The notes: generated from the sequence alone by a model not told the origin. A DNA stretch of 64,000 bases from an uncultured Bacteroides sp. (GCA_944321495.1 CALULP010000009.1:1-64000); one strand, 5' to 3'. Numbered from the stretch's first letter, positions 1 through 9,761 are shown. Program-made: numbers and translations.

Positions 1-22
1 ATACAAAACTTTTGTGACAGGG

Positions 23-54
23 CAAAGCCTTGGCTTGGGAAAGTCGAGGCTTTG
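23..54 (+). terminator. possible terminator hairpin of a gene left of the window
   Basis: CAAAGCCT at 23-30 pairs with AGGCTTTG at 47-54 and is followed by TTTC. No gene for it is visible in the window, so it may end a transcript arriving from the left. The short T-run makes it weak. Confidence 0.35.
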
Positions 55-90
55 TTTCATTCTATGTAAACCTTTGCGGCTGGATATGAG

Positions 91-123
91 AAAAAGAGGG
101 CGTATCGGAATTTTGATACACCC
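91..123 (-). terminator. terminator of the MATE transporter gene
   Basis: Read on the minus strand, GGGTGTATC pairs with GATACGCCC over nine pairs including one G.T, and a T-rich run (TCTTTTTC) follows. It sits about 85 bp past the stop codon of the MATE gene. Confidence 0.6.
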
Positions 124-207
124 CCTTAAACCAGAAGTTAAACCGGAATCTCACCAAGCGAACAGCAGCCCGTTCCGGACAGCAACTTTTTCTTTGTACA
201 GGAAGCG

Positions 208-1569
208 TCATTCCAACGTCCCTTCCTTACGCTTCATCTCCTTCAGTACACCTAAAGTCAAAGGAATGGCAAGACAAAACGTCAGCAAATCGGACACTGC
301 CTGGCACATCTCCACCCCTTGAAGCCCCAGGAAATGGGGAAGCACGAAAATCAAGGGAATGAAAAACAGTCCCTGCCTGGCAGAAGATAAAACGGTGGCC
401 CGGACCGATTTGCGAATCGTCTGAAGCATCATATTGCAGATAATTGTCCAGGCTCCCAGCGGATAAGCTATCAGTTGCCATTGAAGTGCCGCCGCACCGG
501 TCTTTATGACATCGGGGTCACCCTTACGGAACAGTTCTATAATCTCCGGAGCAAAACCGCTGCCCAACAATGCCACAAGCAGCAGGAAAATGACACCCAC
601 CCGGACACAAAAATAAAATCCCTTCCGCACCCTGCCATACAAAGCTGCGCCATAATTAAAGCCACACAGAGGTTGGAACCCCTGCCCGAACCCGATGAGG
701 AACGAATTGATGAACATGCCTATGCGCGACACAATGGACATGCCCGCAATGGCAGCATCGCCATACTGCCCGGCAGCCGTATTCAGCAATATGGTGGACA
801 AACTGGCAAGCCCCTGCCGGGTAAGGGAAGGTGTACCTCCCCCGATAATCTCCTTGACAAAAGTCCAGGTAGGCGTAAAGTGACGGTAATGGATGGCGAT
901 GCCCCCGCCCATGCGTGCCATGATGACAAGCAGGCAGAAGCTCAACACCTGACTAATCACCGTAGCCCACGCCGCCCCGCGAAGCCCCATCCCGAACGTA
1001 AATATCAGCAAAGGGTCGAGCCCCACGTTGATGACTGCCCCCGAAACTATCCCCACCATGGCATAGGCGGCATTGCCTTGAAAACGCATCTGGTTGTTCA
1101 GCACCAGCGAAGACGCCATGAACGGGGCGCCCAACAGGATGACGCCCAGATAGCTACGGGTGTACGGGAGCAAACTCTCGGTAGACCCGAGCAGACGACT
1201 TAGCGGGTCGAGAAACAAAAGCCCCAGCAGCATGATAACACTACCGGCAATGAAAGCCAGAAAGAAACCCGTCGATGCCATCTTCACTGCCTTGACGTTC
1301 TCTTTGGCCCCCAACATGCGCGACATGTAGTTGCCCGAGCCGTGCCCGAAGAAGAACCCTACCGCCTGTATGATAGCCATCAAGGAAAACACGACCCCCA
1401 CCGCCGCCGTGGACGGGGTATCGAGTTTGCCCACAAAATAAGTGTCGGCCATGTTGTAAAATGAAGTCACCAGCATGCTGATAATGGTAGGCACGGCAAG
1501 TTTCATAATAATGCGGTGCACCGGGGCCGTTGTCAGATATACGTAATTGCTGTCAGCTGTATGCTTCAT
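208..1569 (-). CDS. MATE family efflux transporter
   Basis: This 453-residue protein is an inner-membrane multidrug/toxin extrusion antiporter; family members export cationic drugs or metabolites using a Na+ or H+ gradient. About 12 hydrophobic segments are visible. The first repeat begins with the family-like stretch APVHRIIMKLAVPTIISMLV, followed by YNMADTYFVG, typical of the NorM/DinF fold. The start is placed at MKHTADSN because the promoter box at 1594-1601 puts transcription initiation near 1587; MNGIMKHT at 1581 is the alternative. The gene stands alone, divergent from the DUF1573 gene. The substrate cannot be told from sequence. Confidence 0.9.
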   Translation of the reverse strand: MKHTADSNYVYLTTAPVHRIIMKLAVPTIISMLVTSFYNMADTYFVGKLDTPSTAAVGVVFSLMAIIQAVGFFFGHGSGNYMSRMLGAKENVKAVKMASTGFFLAFIAGSVIMLLGLLFLDPLSRLLGSTESLLPYTRSYLGVILLGAPFMASSLVLNNQMRFQGNAAYAMVGIVSGAVINVGLDPLLIFTFGMGLRGAAWATVISQVLSFCLLVIMARMGGGIAIHYRHFTPTWTFVKEIIGGGTPSLTRQGLASLSTILLNTAAGQYGDAAIAGMSIVSRIGMFINSFLIGFGQGFQPLCGFNYGAALYGRVRKGFYFCVRVGVIFLLLVALLGSGFAPEIIELFRKGDPDVIKTGAAALQWQLIAYPLGAWTIICNMMLQTIRKSVRATVLSSARQGLFFIPLIFVLPHFLGLQGVEMCQAVSDLLTFCLAIPLTLGVLKEMKRKEGTLE

Positions 1570-1593
1570 TATGCCATTCATAGAAAATCCGCA

Positions 1594-1601
1594 CAAAGTT
1601 A
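1594..1601 (-). promoter_or_regulatory. -7 promoter box for the MATE gene
   Basis: TAACTTTG on the minus strand matches the Bacteroidota TAnnTTTG box and lies 25 bp before the chosen start codon. Confidence 0.6.
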
Positions 1602-1726
1602 CACAAATCTCCGGAAAACACGGACACCCCGCCCCATTTCTTCAGCCCCAGCGAAGAAGCCTTCCCCAAGGGCGGCCCCGGCCTTGATTTGTCCGTTCTT
1701 TTTCCTTTCCATAGGGCAAACGGACA

Positions 1727-1783
1727 AAAGGAGCAGATAAGGAGCGGGTAAGGAGAAGGTAAGGAGCGGGTACGTGGCAGGTT
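1727..1783. repeat. 11-bp periodic GGTA repeat, locus H
   Basis: Units TAAGGAGCGGG, TAAGGAGAAGG, TAAGGAGCGGG and TACGTGGCAGG follow each other exactly, so GGTA recurs at 1747, 1758 and 1769, with GATA at 1736 and GGTT at 1780. The array lies between the divergent promoters of the MATE and DUF1573 genes. A separate hairpin (TTGTCCGTT with AACGGACAA) lies just left of it. Two other loci share the motif (29728-29764 and 57558-57595). Confidence 0.7.
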
Positions 1784-1844
1784 TGTAAAAAACATTTTTA
1801 ATACAATTTCGCACTCGCCAACGGCAATTTTGGAAGAAATAGGC

Positions 1845-1852
1845 TACCTTTG
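1845..1852 (+). promoter_or_regulatory. -7 promoter box for the DUF1573 gene
   Basis: TACCTTTG matches TAnnTTTG; a TTTTGG upstream at 1828 could serve as the -33 element. The start codon is 30 bp downstream. Confidence 0.7.
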
Positions 1853-1881
1853 CCGCGGAATATAACGAAGGGAAAAGAATC

Positions 1882-2274
1882 ATGAAGAAAATCGTATTAT
1901 GCTTAATGGCCATGCTTGCAAGCTTCAGCCACATCGCGGCACAGGCAAAGGCTGACATCAAGTTTGATAAAACCACCCACGATTTCGGCACCATGCCGGT
2001 CGACACCGGAGCGGTGGCCTGTACCTTTACGTTCACCAACGTGGGCGACGCGCCGCTGGTCATCCACCAGGCATGGGCTTCCTGCGGATGCACCGTGCCC
2101 GAATATACGCAAGAACCCGTGCTTCCGGGCAAGACAGGCACCATCAATGTGACTTACAAAGGGAACGGATTGTCGGGGTATTTCCAAAAGAGCATTACGG
2201 TATACACCAACGGGAAGACCGATACGGTAAGGTTGTATGTGAAAGGCGACCTGGTGCGTACCAAAGACAAATAA
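1882..2274 (+). CDS. DUF1573 domain secreted protein
   Basis: This 130-residue protein has an N-terminal signal peptide (MKKIVLCLMAMLASFSHIAAQA) and a single DUF1573 domain, an Ig-like beta-sandwich related to ASPM/SPD-2/Hydin domains and common in Bacteroidota envelopes. The family signatures are visible: FDKTTHDFGTM at the start of the domain, FTNVGDAPLVI, and the conserved ASCGCTVPEY loop with its paired cysteines. Its molecular role is unknown. It has its own promoter and terminator and so is monocistronic. Confidence 0.88.
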   Translation: MKKIVLCLMAMLASFSHIAAQAKADIKFDKTTHDFGTMPVDTGAVACTFTFTNVGDAPLVIHQAWASCGCTVPEYTQEPVLPGKTGTINVTYKGNGLSGYFQKSITVYTNGKTDTVRLYVKGDLVRTKDK

Positions 2275-2295
2275 CACAGCAAAAATGCAGAATGA

Positions 2296-2328
2296 AGGAG
2301 AATCTTTCGGGATTCTCCTATTTTTTTG
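2296..2328 (+). terminator. terminator after the DUF1573 gene
   Basis: AGGAGAATC (2296-2304) pairs with GATTCTCCT (2311-2319) around a TTTCGG loop, followed by ATTTTTTT. This is a textbook intrinsic terminator. Confidence 0.85.
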
Positions 2329-2383
2329 CTTTCTTTGAACGCTTTTTTGCAGATATCGTAACCCTAAAACAAACATAAACTAT

Positions 2384-4384
2384 ATGAAACAAGAAGAAGG
2401 AGAACAATTTACCGGCTTGCCGGAGAATGCATTCCGCGAGCTGAAACCCGGTGAGGTGTACAACCCGCTGATGGGTCCCGACAAGCAATACCCGGAAGTA
2501 AACGTCTGGTCGGTATCGTGGGGTATATGCATGGCCATCCTGTTTTCGGCGGCTGCGGCTTTCCTGGGGCTTAAAGTGGGACAGGTGTTCGAAGCCGCCA
2601 TCCCCATAGCCATCATTGCCGTGGGCGTATCGGGAGCCGCCAAGCGCAAGGCCGCGCTGGGCGAGAACGTCATCATCCAGTCCATCGGCGCCAGTTCGGG
2701 CGTCATCGTGGCAGGCGCCATTTTTACCCTGCCCGCCCTTTACATCCTCCAGGAAAGCTATCCGGAGGAAATCACCGTTACCTTCCTCCAGGTATTCATC
2801 AGCTCGTTGCTGGGCGGCGTGCTGGGCATCCTGTTCCTCATCCCCTTCCGCAAGTATTTTGTCAGCGACATGCACGGAAAATATCCTTTCCCCGAAGCCA
2901 CGGCTACCACACAGGTGCTTGTGTCGGGCGAGAAAGGCGGCAGCCAGGCCAAACCGCTGCTGATGGCGGGCATCGTGGGCGGACTGTACGACTTCATCGT
3001 AGGCACCTTCGGCTGGTGGAACGAGAACTTCACCACCCGCTTCTGCGCCTGGGGCGAAATGCTGGCCGAGAAGGCGAAGCTGGTGTTCAAGGTCAATGTA
3101 GGGGCCGCGGTGTTGGGCTTGGGCTACATCGTAGGACTGAAGTATGCCGCCATCATCTGCGCCGGCTCGCTGGCCGTGTGGTGGATTCTGATACCCGGCA
3201 TGTCCTTGCTCTTCGGCGACTGTGTATTGAACCAATGGAACCCGGAAATAACCGCCACCGTGGGCAGCATGTCGCCCGAAGAAATCTTTAACAACTATGC
3301 CAAGAGCATCGGCATCGGCGGCATTGCCATGGCGGGCATCATCGGCATCGTGAAGTCGTGGAGCATCATCAAGAGTGCCGTCGGGCTGGCATCCAAAGAG
3401 ATGTTCGGCAAAGGAAAGGGTAACGCGATAGAAAAGCGCACGCAACGCGACATTCCGATGAAAGTCATTGCCATCGGTTCTATTCTTACGCTGATTTTGG
3501 TATTCCTGTTCTTCTACTTCGATGTGATGCAAGGCAACCTGCTCCATACGGTAGTCGCCATCCTGCTGGTGGCAGCCATCTCTTTCCTGTTCACCACCGT
3601 AGCCGCCAACGCCATCGCCATCGTAGGCACCAATCCCGTGTCGGGCATGACGCTGATGACGCTTATCCTGGCCTCGGTCATCATGGTAGCCGTAGGCTTG
3701 AAAGGCCCCGGCGGCATGGTAGCCGCCCTCATCATGGGTGGCGTGGTGTGTACGGCGCTTTCCATGGCCGGCGGATTCATCACCGACCTGAAAATAGGCT
3801 ATTGGCTGGGCAGCACGCCTGCCAAGCAACAGACGTGGAAATTCTTGGGTACCATTGTCTCAGCCGCTACCGTAGGCGGAGTGATGATTATCTTGAACAA
3901 GGCATACGGCTTTACCAGCGGTGAGCTGGCAGCCCCCCAAGCCAACGCCATGGCGGCTGTCATCAAGCCCTTGATGACCGGTGTAGGCGCTCCCTGGCTG
4001 CTTTACGGCATCGGCGCGGTGCTGGCCATTGTGCTTACGTTCTTCCGGATACCGGCACTGGCCTTTGCGCTGGGCATGTTCATCAACCTGGAGCTGAACA
4101 TCCCCTTGCTCGTGGGAGGCGCCATCAATTGGTATGTGACCACGCGCAGCAAAGACGCAGCCCTCAACGCAGCCCGCGGAGAGAAAGGCACACTCATCGC
4201 TTCCGGTTTCATCGCAGGAGGCGCCCTGATGGGAGTGGTCAGCGCGGCATTGCGGTTTGCCCAAGTCAACGTGATGCAACAGGAGTGGCTGGCCAACAGC
4301 TGGTCGGAAATCGTGGCACTGGGCGTTTACATCCTGCTGATAGCATTCTTTATCAAGGCTGCCATGAAAGTCCGGAAAAGCTAA
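2384..4384 (+). CDS. OPT family oligopeptide transporter
   Basis: This 666-residue, highly hydrophobic protein with roughly 15 membrane segments belongs to the oligopeptide transporter family, which imports short peptides (or metal chelates) by proton symport across the inner membrane. Seen in sequence: an N-terminal cytosolic stretch, the FSAAAAFLGLKVGQVFEAAI segment, the KYPFPEATAT motif near residue 170 and the GTNPVSGMTLMTL segment near 420, all characteristic of bacterial OPT proteins. It follows the DUF1573 terminator by about 55 bp; no clear TAnnTTTG box was found. Substrate specificity is not readable, but a peptide role fits a protein-degrading gut anaerobe. Confidence 0.9.
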   Translation: MKQEEGEQFTGLPENAFRELKPGEVYNPLMGPDKQYPEVNVWSVSWGICMAILFSAAAAFLGLKVGQVFEAAIPIAIIAVGVSGAAKRKAALGENVIIQSIGASSGVIVAGAIFTLPALYILQESYPEEITVTFLQVFISSLLGGVLGILFLIPFRKYFVSDMHGKYPFPEATATTQVLVSGEKGGSQAKPLLMAGIVGGLYDFIVGTFGWWNENFTTRFCAWGEMLAEKAKLVFKVNVGAAVLGLGYIVGLKYAAIICAGSLAVWWILIPGMSLLFGDCVLNQWNPEITATVGSMSPEEIFNNYAKSIGIGGIAMAGIIGIVKSWSIIKSAVGLASKEMFGKGKGNAIEKRTQRDIPMKVIAIGSILTLILVFLFFYFDVMQGNLLHTVVAILLVAAISFLFTTVAANAIAIVGTNPVSGMTLMTLILASVIMVAVGLKGPGGMVAALIMGGVVCTALSMAGGFITDLKIGYWLGSTPAKQQTWKFLGTIVSAATVGGVMIILNKAYGFTSGELAAPQANAMAAVIKPLMTGVGAPWLLYGIGAVLAIVLTFFRIPALAFALGMFINLELNIPLLVGGAINWYVTTRSKDAALNAARGEKGTLIASGFIAGGALMGVVSAALRFAQVNVMQQEWLANSWSEIVALGVYILLIAFFIKAAMKVRKS

Positions 4385-4447
4385 CCCTATCCTGAATGTG
4401 CTTTTTACTTAGAACTATTCATTTTAATCATAAAAACAGAAAAAACA

Positions 4448-5239
4448 ATGAAAACCATCGTACAAACCCTATCTTGCCTGGTAGGTGCATTGTGCATCAC
4501 CCTTGAGGCCGGAGCACAAGACCTCAACGAAACCGTCCTGAAAAACGGGCTGAACTATCTGAATACTCCCTACGTGGCACACGCGCTGGATACTGACGGC
4601 CCCGAAGAACTTATCTTGAACTGCGATGAGCTGGATTGCCAGACCTTTGTGGAATATGTGCTTGCCGAATCGCTCTGCCCCAAGCTGGAAAACGGCGACA
4701 TCTCGGAAAGCGCCTTTGCCGACAAAGTGCAGCAAATACGCTACCGCAACGGAAAGATTGACGGCTATGCCTCCCGCCTGCACTATGTTACCGACTGGAT
4801 AAACAATGCCGTAAGTGCGGGCATCCTTGAAGACGTGACTGCCGAAAAAAGCCCGTCTACCCTTACGGTTTCTGTATCCTACATGACTACGCACCCCGGA
4901 CAATACAAACAGCTTGCCGGTTCTCCGGAAAACGTAACCCGCATGAAAGAAGTGGAGCAATCGCTCAACGGGCAGCAGGTGCACTACCTACCCAAAGACC
5001 AGCTGCCTTACAACGGCACGGCATGGATTAAGAACGGGGATATCATTGCCATCACCACCAGCACTCCGGGACTTGACATTGCACACATGGGCATCGCCTT
5101 CTATGTGGAAGGCAAGCTGACTTTGCTCCACGCTTCGCAAAAGGAAGGCAAAGTCTGTGTATCGACCACTACCCTTGTCCAGATGCTCAAAGAACATAAG
5201 GACTGGACCGGCATACGCGTACTGCGCCTGAAGCGTTAA
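4448..5239 (+). CDS. DUF1460 (N-acetylmuramoyl-L-alanine amidase-like) exported protein
   Basis: This 263-residue protein with an N-terminal signal peptide (cleavage near EAGAQD) matches DUF1460, a papain-like NlpC/P60-related fold whose characterised members are amidase-like enzymes acting on peptidoglycan fragments. The catalytic cysteine is probably in the motif ELDCQTFVEYVLAE near residue 66, and the histidine in LDIAHMGIAFYVEGK near residue 219, before LLHAS. It is probably periplasmic. It lies 60 bp downstream of the OPT gene in the same direction, suggesting cotranscription and a possible link between muropeptide trimming and peptide import (inference). Confidence 0.82.
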   Translation: MKTIVQTLSCLVGALCITLEAGAQDLNETVLKNGLNYLNTPYVAHALDTDGPEELILNCDELDCQTFVEYVLAESLCPKLENGDISESAFADKVQQIRYRNGKIDGYASRLHYVTDWINNAVSAGILEDVTAEKSPSTLTVSVSYMTTHPGQYKQLAGSPENVTRMKEVEQSLNGQQVHYLPKDQLPYNGTAWIKNGDIIAITTSTPGLDIAHMGIAFYVEGKLTLLHASQKEGKVCVSTTTLVQMLKEHKDWTGIRVLRLKR

Positions 5240-5263
5240 CCCGGGCATTGAAAAGAACCCCCA

Positions 5264-5310
5264 GGCGGATTTGTGCAACAACCGTAAACGGCTTGCATGA
5301 ATCCGCCCTG
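5264..5310 (+). terminator. hairpin after the DUF1460 gene
   Basis: GGCGGATT (5264-5271) pairs with AATCCGCC (5300-5307), with an inner GCAA/TTGC helix. It is followed by CTGTTTAT rather than a strong T-run, so its efficiency is uncertain. Confidence 0.5.
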
Positions 5311-5433
5311 TTTATGTCCGGCAAACAGCAAACGCCTTCAAAAAAACATGCATTTTTATGCCTGCGGATTTCCGCAAGACAAGGATTTTTCCTACCTTTA
5401 CACTCTTGAAACATCATCAGATATTTACGATAT

Positions 5434-6384
5434 ATGGAAAACAGAAGTTTAGTAACCATTGCCGAACACAGCAAGGAGAAAATACTCTATATGCTCGAAA
5501 TGGCAAAGGAATTTGAGGCACACCCCAACCGCCATCTGTTATACGGCAAAGTTGTGGCCACACTGTTCTTTGAACCTTCCACGCGCACGCGACTCAGCTT
5601 TGAAACCGCTGCCAACCGATTGGGGGCACGCGTCATAGGGTTTTCCGACCCGAAGGCTACCAGCTCATCCAAAGGGGAAACATTGAAAGACACCATCAAA
5701 ATGGTAAGCAACTATGCCGACATCATCGTAATGCGCCATTACCTGGAAGGGGCTGCCCGCTATGCCAGCGAAGTAACGGACGTACCCATCGTCAATGCAG
5801 GAGACGGAGCCAACCAGCATCCCTCGCAGACCATGCTCGACCTTTATTCCATTTACAAGACACAAGGCACATTGGAAAACCTGAACATCTTCCTGGTAGG
5901 CGACTTGAAATACGGACGGACGGTCCATTCTTTGCTCATGGCCATGCGTCATTTCAACCCCACCTTCCACTTCATCGCCCCCAACGAGCTGAAGATGCCC
6001 GAGGAATACAAAATATATTGCCGGGAACATGACATCCGCTACGTAGAGCATACCGATTTCACAGAAGAGACCATTGCCGATGCAGACATCCTCTACATGA
6101 CACGCGTACAACGCGAACGGTTTACCGACCTGATGGAATATGAGCGGGTAAAGAACGTGTACATCCTGCGCAACAAGATGCTGGAGCACACACGACCCAA
6201 CTTACGCATCCTGCACCCGCTGCCCCGCGTCAACGAAATTTCGTACGACGTGGACGACAATCCCAAAGCTTACTATTTCCAGCAAGCCCAAAATGGCCTC
6301 TATGCCCGCGAAGCCATCTTATGCGATGTGCTTGGCATCACGCTGGATGAAGTAAAAGAAAACTCCAAGACACTGAACTCCTAA
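5434..6384 (+). CDS. pyrB: aspartate carbamoyltransferase catalytic subunit
   Basis: This 316-residue enzyme condenses carbamoyl phosphate with aspartate, the committed step of pyrimidine synthesis. The carbamoyl-phosphate loop STRTR is at residues 49-53 and HPSQ at 129-132; the HPLPR motif near residue 265 belongs to the aspartate domain. Length is normal for PyrB. pyrI follows after 18 bp, so catalytic and regulatory chains are probably co-translated to form the ATCase holoenzyme. A near-consensus -7 box (TACCTTTA, 5393-5400) lies 34 bp upstream. No pyrimidine attenuator leader was recognised. Confidence 0.97.
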   Translation: MENRSLVTIAEHSKEKILYMLEMAKEFEAHPNRHLLYGKVVATLFFEPSTRTRLSFETAANRLGARVIGFSDPKATSSSKGETLKDTIKMVSNYADIIVMRHYLEGAARYASEVTDVPIVNAGDGANQHPSQTMLDLYSIYKTQGTLENLNIFLVGDLKYGRTVHSLLMAMRHFNPTFHFIAPNELKMPEEYKIYCREHDIRYVEHTDFTEETIADADILYMTRVQRERFTDLMEYERVKNVYILRNKMLEHTRPNLRILHPLPRVNEISYDVDDNPKAYYFQQAQNGLYAREAILCDVLGITLDEVKENSKTLNS

Positions 6385-6402
6385 AAAAGAAAGGACAAAG
6401 CT

Positions 6403-6864
6403 ATGTCAAACGATAAGAAAGAATTGCAGGTGGCCGCTTTGGAAAACGGCACCGTCATAGACCACATTCCTTCCGAAAAACTGTTTACCGTGGTTTCCCT
6501 GTTGGGGCTGGAGCACATGAAAAACAATATCACCATCGGCTTCAACCTGAACAGCAAGAAGTTGGGTACGAAAGGCATTATCAAGATAGCAGACAAGTTT
6601 TTCTGCGACGATGAAATCAACCGCATCGCCGTAGTGGCTCCCAACGTAAAACTGAACATCATACGTAACTACGAAGTGGTGGAAAAACGTGAAGTGCGCC
6701 TGCCCGACGAATTACGCGGCATCGTGAAATGCGCCAACCCCAAATGCATTACCAACAACGAGCCCATGCCCACACGGTTTCACGTGATAGACAAAGACAA
6801 ATGCATCATCAAATGCCACTATTGCGAGAAAGAACAAAGCAGGGAAGAAATAACAATCATTTAA
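6403..6864 (+). CDS. pyrI: aspartate carbamoyltransferase regulatory subunit
   Basis: This 153-residue chain binds nucleotide effectors at its N-terminal allosteric domain and docks to PyrB through a C-terminal zinc domain. Four cysteines in the arrangement CANPKC ... KCHYC near residues 109-141 form the zinc site. It directly follows pyrB, which indicates an allosterically regulated, enterobacterial-type ATCase. Confidence 0.96.
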   Translation: MSNDKKELQVAALENGTVIDHIPSEKLFTVVSLLGLEHMKNNITIGFNLNSKKLGTKGIIKIADKFFCDDEINRIAVVAPNVKLNIIRNYEVVEKREVRLPDELRGIVKCANPKCITNNEPMPTRFHVIDKDKCIIKCHYCEKEQSREEITII

Positions 6865-6955
6865 TGAAGAATGAGGGATAACGGGGAGTGCATGACATCT
6901 CCGGGATTTCTTGATTCTTAAAATTCAATCTTAATACTTAACCTCCTTTTTTAAT

Positions 6956-7525
6956 ATGAAGCAGGATTGGAAACCAGGCACCATGATTTATCCTTTGCCG
7001 GCCGTATTGATAAGTTGTGGCAGTACACCGGAGGAATACAATCTGATGACTGTGGCATGGACCGGAACCATTTGCACAAATCCGCCCATGTGCTATATCT
7101 CCGTACGCCCCGAGCGCCATTCGTACGACATCATCAAACGGAACATGGAGTTTGTCATTAATCTGACTACCAAAGATATGGCACGCGCTACGGACTGGTG
7201 CGGCGTGCGTTCGGGCAGGGATTACAACAAATTCAAGGAAATGAACCTCACGCCGGGTCCTTGCACAGTGGTAAAAGCCCCGCTTGTAGAGGAATCTCCC
7301 CTGTGCATAGAATGCCGTGTCAAAGAAATCATTTCGTTGGGTTCACATGACATGTTCATAGCCGATGTGGTAAACATCCGAGCCGATGACAAGTACCTGA
7401 ATGCAGATACCGGGAAACTGGAACTGGCGGACACCAACCCGTTGGTCTACGTGCATGGCGGTTATTATGGCTTAGGCGAAAAAATAGGCAAATTCGGTTG
7501 GTCTGTCGAGAAAAAGAAAAAATAA
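6956..7525 (+). CDS. flavin reductase family protein
   Basis: This 189-residue protein has the FMN-binding split-barrel fold of the flavin reductase/flavoredoxin family. Visible family features are PLPAVLISCG near the N terminus, NLMTVAWTGTICTNPPMCYISV and RHSYDIIKRN. Such proteins bind FMN and reduce flavins or other acceptors with NAD(P)H; several Bacteroidota paralogues exist and the substrate here is unknown. It is followed after 6 bp by a barrel-protein gene, so the two share a transcript. Confidence 0.87.
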   Translation: MKQDWKPGTMIYPLPAVLISCGSTPEEYNLMTVAWTGTICTNPPMCYISVRPERHSYDIIKRNMEFVINLTTKDMARATDWCGVRSGRDYNKFKEMNLTPGPCTVVKAPLVEESPLCIECRVKEIISLGSHDMFIADVVNIRADDKYLNADTGKLELADTNPLVYVHGGYYGLGEKIGKFGWSVEKKKK

Positions 7526-7531
7526 CCGGCG

Positions 7532-8275
7532 ATGAAAAAGATATTGCTCATAGGGTTGTGTCTTGCTGTCTCTGCCTTTGCGCAGGGACAAGACAGCCCT
7601 ATGCACAATATACACCGCAAAACTCCCAGTTACGAACGTCCCGTCAATTTCGGCGTAAAAGGCGGATTCACCTCTTCGCTATTCATAATTTCCGATTTCC
7701 TTGTGAACGGTGTACCCATCGAAGAAGTCCAGAACAACTACAAGATAGGCTACTTCGGTTCCGCATTCATGCGCATTAACTTCGAACGGCATTTTCTCCA
7801 GCCCGAAATATCATATACCATCAACCGCTGTAACATTACCTTCAGGAAGCCCCTTCCTGAAGATGCACCGATAGGCTCCATACCTTCCGAGGCGATGATC
7901 ACATCTTCTATCCACAGCATCGATATCCCGGTAATCTACGGTTATAATTTCATAAAAGAAGGACCATACATGCTGTCGGTTTTCGGAGGACCTAAGCTGC
8001 GCTACATCATGAACAAGCAAAGCGACATCGATTTTGAGAACTTCGACCAGCAAAACATACAGGAGTACCTCCAGCCACTGAACGTAAGTTTCACAATAGG
8101 CGTCGCAGTCACTGTTTCACGCATCTTCTTTGACTTCCGTTATGACCTCGGATTGCACAACATGTCGAAACGCATTACCTACGAAGTATCTCCCGATGCC
8201 ATCGGGGACAATTATGAAATACATTTCAACCGCCGGGACAATGTATTGAGCTTCTCACTGGGTATCCTCCTTTAA
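7532..8275 (+). CDS. outer membrane beta-barrel protein, PorT-like
   Basis: This 247-residue protein has a signal peptide (MKKILLIGLCLAVSAFAQGQ) followed by alternating amphipathic strands, beginning NFGVKGGFTSSLF and ending DNVLSFSLGILL, whose last residues fit an outer-membrane insertion signal. It resembles the PorT-like barrel domain (PF13568 type) common in this phylum. P. gingivalis PorT serves type IX secretion, but no other T9SS gene is nearby, so that role should not be assumed. It is cotranscribed with the flavin reductase gene. Confidence 0.75.
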   Translation: MKKILLIGLCLAVSAFAQGQDSPMHNIHRKTPSYERPVNFGVKGGFTSSLFIISDFLVNGVPIEEVQNNYKIGYFGSAFMRINFERHFLQPEISYTINRCNITFRKPLPEDAPIGSIPSEAMITSSIHSIDIPVIYGYNFIKEGPYMLSVFGGPKLRYIMNKQSDIDFENFDQQNIQEYLQPLNVSFTIGVAVTVSRIFFDFRYDLGLHNMSKRITYEVSPDAIGDNYEIHFNRRDNVLSFSLGILL

Positions 8276-8377
8276 AAAATCCAAGAAACCAGCCCTATAC
8301 AGCCGTTTTTCCCCTATTTTTCTCAGAAAGGACTGATTTTGAAGCCTCAGTTTGGTGTATTTTCCATCGGATTTGCG

Positions 8378-8385
8378 TATTTTTG
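8378..8385 (+). promoter_or_regulatory. -7 promoter box for glyA
   Basis: TATTTTTG matches TAnnTTTG, with TTTG at 8351-8354 as a possible -33 element. The leader to the glyA start is about 40 nt. Confidence 0.65.
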
Positions 8386-8430
8386 TGGCTTCAATCATGA
8401 ATTTGTATCACTCAATTATTCATAACACTC

Positions 8431-9711
8431 ATGAAAAGAGACGATTTAATTTTCGACATCATTGAGAAAGAGCATCAGCGCCAACTGAAAGGCATAGAAC
8501 TGATTGCTTCTGAAAACTTTGTCAGCGACCAAGTTATGCAGGCCATGGGGTCGTGCCTTACCAACAAATATGCCGAAGGTTATCCCGGCAAACGCTATTA
8601 CGGCGGTTGCGAAATAGTAGACCAAAGCGAACAGATTGCCATTGACCGCGTGAAGAAAATTTTCGGCGCGGAATGGGCCAATGTACAACCCCACTCGGGC
8701 GCACAAGCCAATGCGGCCGTTTTCCTTGCCGTATTGAATCCGGGCGACAAATTCATGGGATTGAATCTGGCACATGGCGGACACCTTTCGCATGGCTCGC
8801 TGGTAAACACGTCCGGCATCATTTACCACCCCTGCGAGTACAACCTGAAACAAGAAACCGGCCGCGTGGACTATGACCAAATGGAAGAAATCGCCTTGCG
8901 CGAAAAGCCCAAGATGATTATCGGCGGCGGCTCGGCTTACTCACGCGAATGGGATTACAAGCGCATGCGCGAAATCGCCGACAAGATAGGGGCTATTCTG
9001 ATGATTGACATGGCCCACCCTGCCGGACTGATTGCCGCAGGTTTGCTGGACAACCCGGTGAAATATGCACACATCGTCACTTCTACCACCCACAAGACAT
9101 TGCGCGGCCCGCGTGGCGGCATCATCTTGATGGGAAAAGACTTCCCCAATCCCTGGGGCAAAAAGACTCCGAAGGGCGAAATAAAAATGATGTCCCAATT
9201 GCTGGATTCAGCTGTATTCCCCGGCATCCAAGGCGGACCGCTGGAGCACGTTATTGCTGCCAAAGCCGTTGCTTTCGGTGAAATACTTCAACCGGAATGG
9301 AAAGAATATGCCACGCAGGTCAAGAAAAATGCCGCCACCTTGGCACAAGCTCTTATCGAACGTGGCTTTACCATCGTAAGCGGTGGTACGGACAACCACT
9401 CCATGCTGGTAGACCTGCGCAGCAAATATCCTGACCTGACAGGCAAAGTGGCAGAAAAAGCGCTGGTATCCGCCGACATCACAGTGAACAAGAATATGGT
9501 TCCATTCGATTCACGCTCTGCATTCCAGACCTCAGGCATCCGCTTGGGCACACCTGCCATTACTACACGTGGCGCCAAGGAAGACCTGATGCTTGAGATT
9601 GCCGAAATGATTGAAACCGTTCTGTCGAACGTTGAAAATGAGAGTGTGATTGCCAAAGTCCGCGCTCATGTCAACGAACTGATGAAAGGATATCCGTTGT
9701 TTGCGTATTGA
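8431..9711 (+). CDS. glyA: serine hydroxymethyltransferase
   Basis: This 426-residue PLP enzyme interconverts serine and glycine while charging tetrahydrofolate with a one-carbon unit. The PLP lysine is K222 in [13 protein letters not shown]. Other signatures are [10 protein letters not shown] near residue 27, [13 protein letters not shown] near residue 48, and HSGAQAN near residue 88. Length is that of standard bacterial GlyA. It has its own promoter and a strong terminator, so it is monocistronic. Confidence 0.98.
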   Translation: MKRDDLIFDIIEKEHQRQLKGIELIASENFVSDQVMQAMGSCLTNKYAEGYPGKRYYGGCEIVDQSEQIAIDRVKKIFGAEWANVQPHSGAQANAAVFLAVLNPGDKFMGLNLAHGGHLSHGSLVNTSGIIYHPCEYNLKQETGRVDYDQMEEIALREKPKMIIGGGSAYSREWDYKRMREIADKIGAILMIDMAHPAGLIAAGLLDNPVKYAHIVTSTTHKTLRGPRGGIILMGKDFPNPWGKKTPKGEIKMMSQLLDSAVFPGIQGGPLEHVIAAKAVAFGEILQPEWKEYATQVKKNAATLAQALIERGFTIVSGGTDNHSMLVDLRSKYPDLTGKVAEKALVSADITVNKNMVPFDSRSAFQTSGIRLGTPAITTRGAKEDLMLEIAEMIETVLSNVENESVIAKVRAHVNELMKGYPLFAY

Positions 9712-9732
9712 CGTATATCCGTAAACATAGAC

Positions 9733-9761
9733 AAGCCCCGGCTTGATCCGGGGCTTTTTCA
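9733..9761 (+). terminator. glyA terminator
   Basis: AAGCCCCGG (9733-9741) pairs with CCGGGGCTT (9748-9756), followed by TTTC. Confidence 0.85.

Noticed and set aside
2318..3829. Long minus-strand frame over the OPT transporter gene (503 codons)
   Set aside because: It is antisense to a clear OPT protein, is His/Gly/Asp-rich with no recognisable domain, and reflects third-position GC bias.
7532..8275. Type IX secretion PorT
   Set aside because: The fold is similar but no por or spr genes are in the window; kept as a generic barrel protein.
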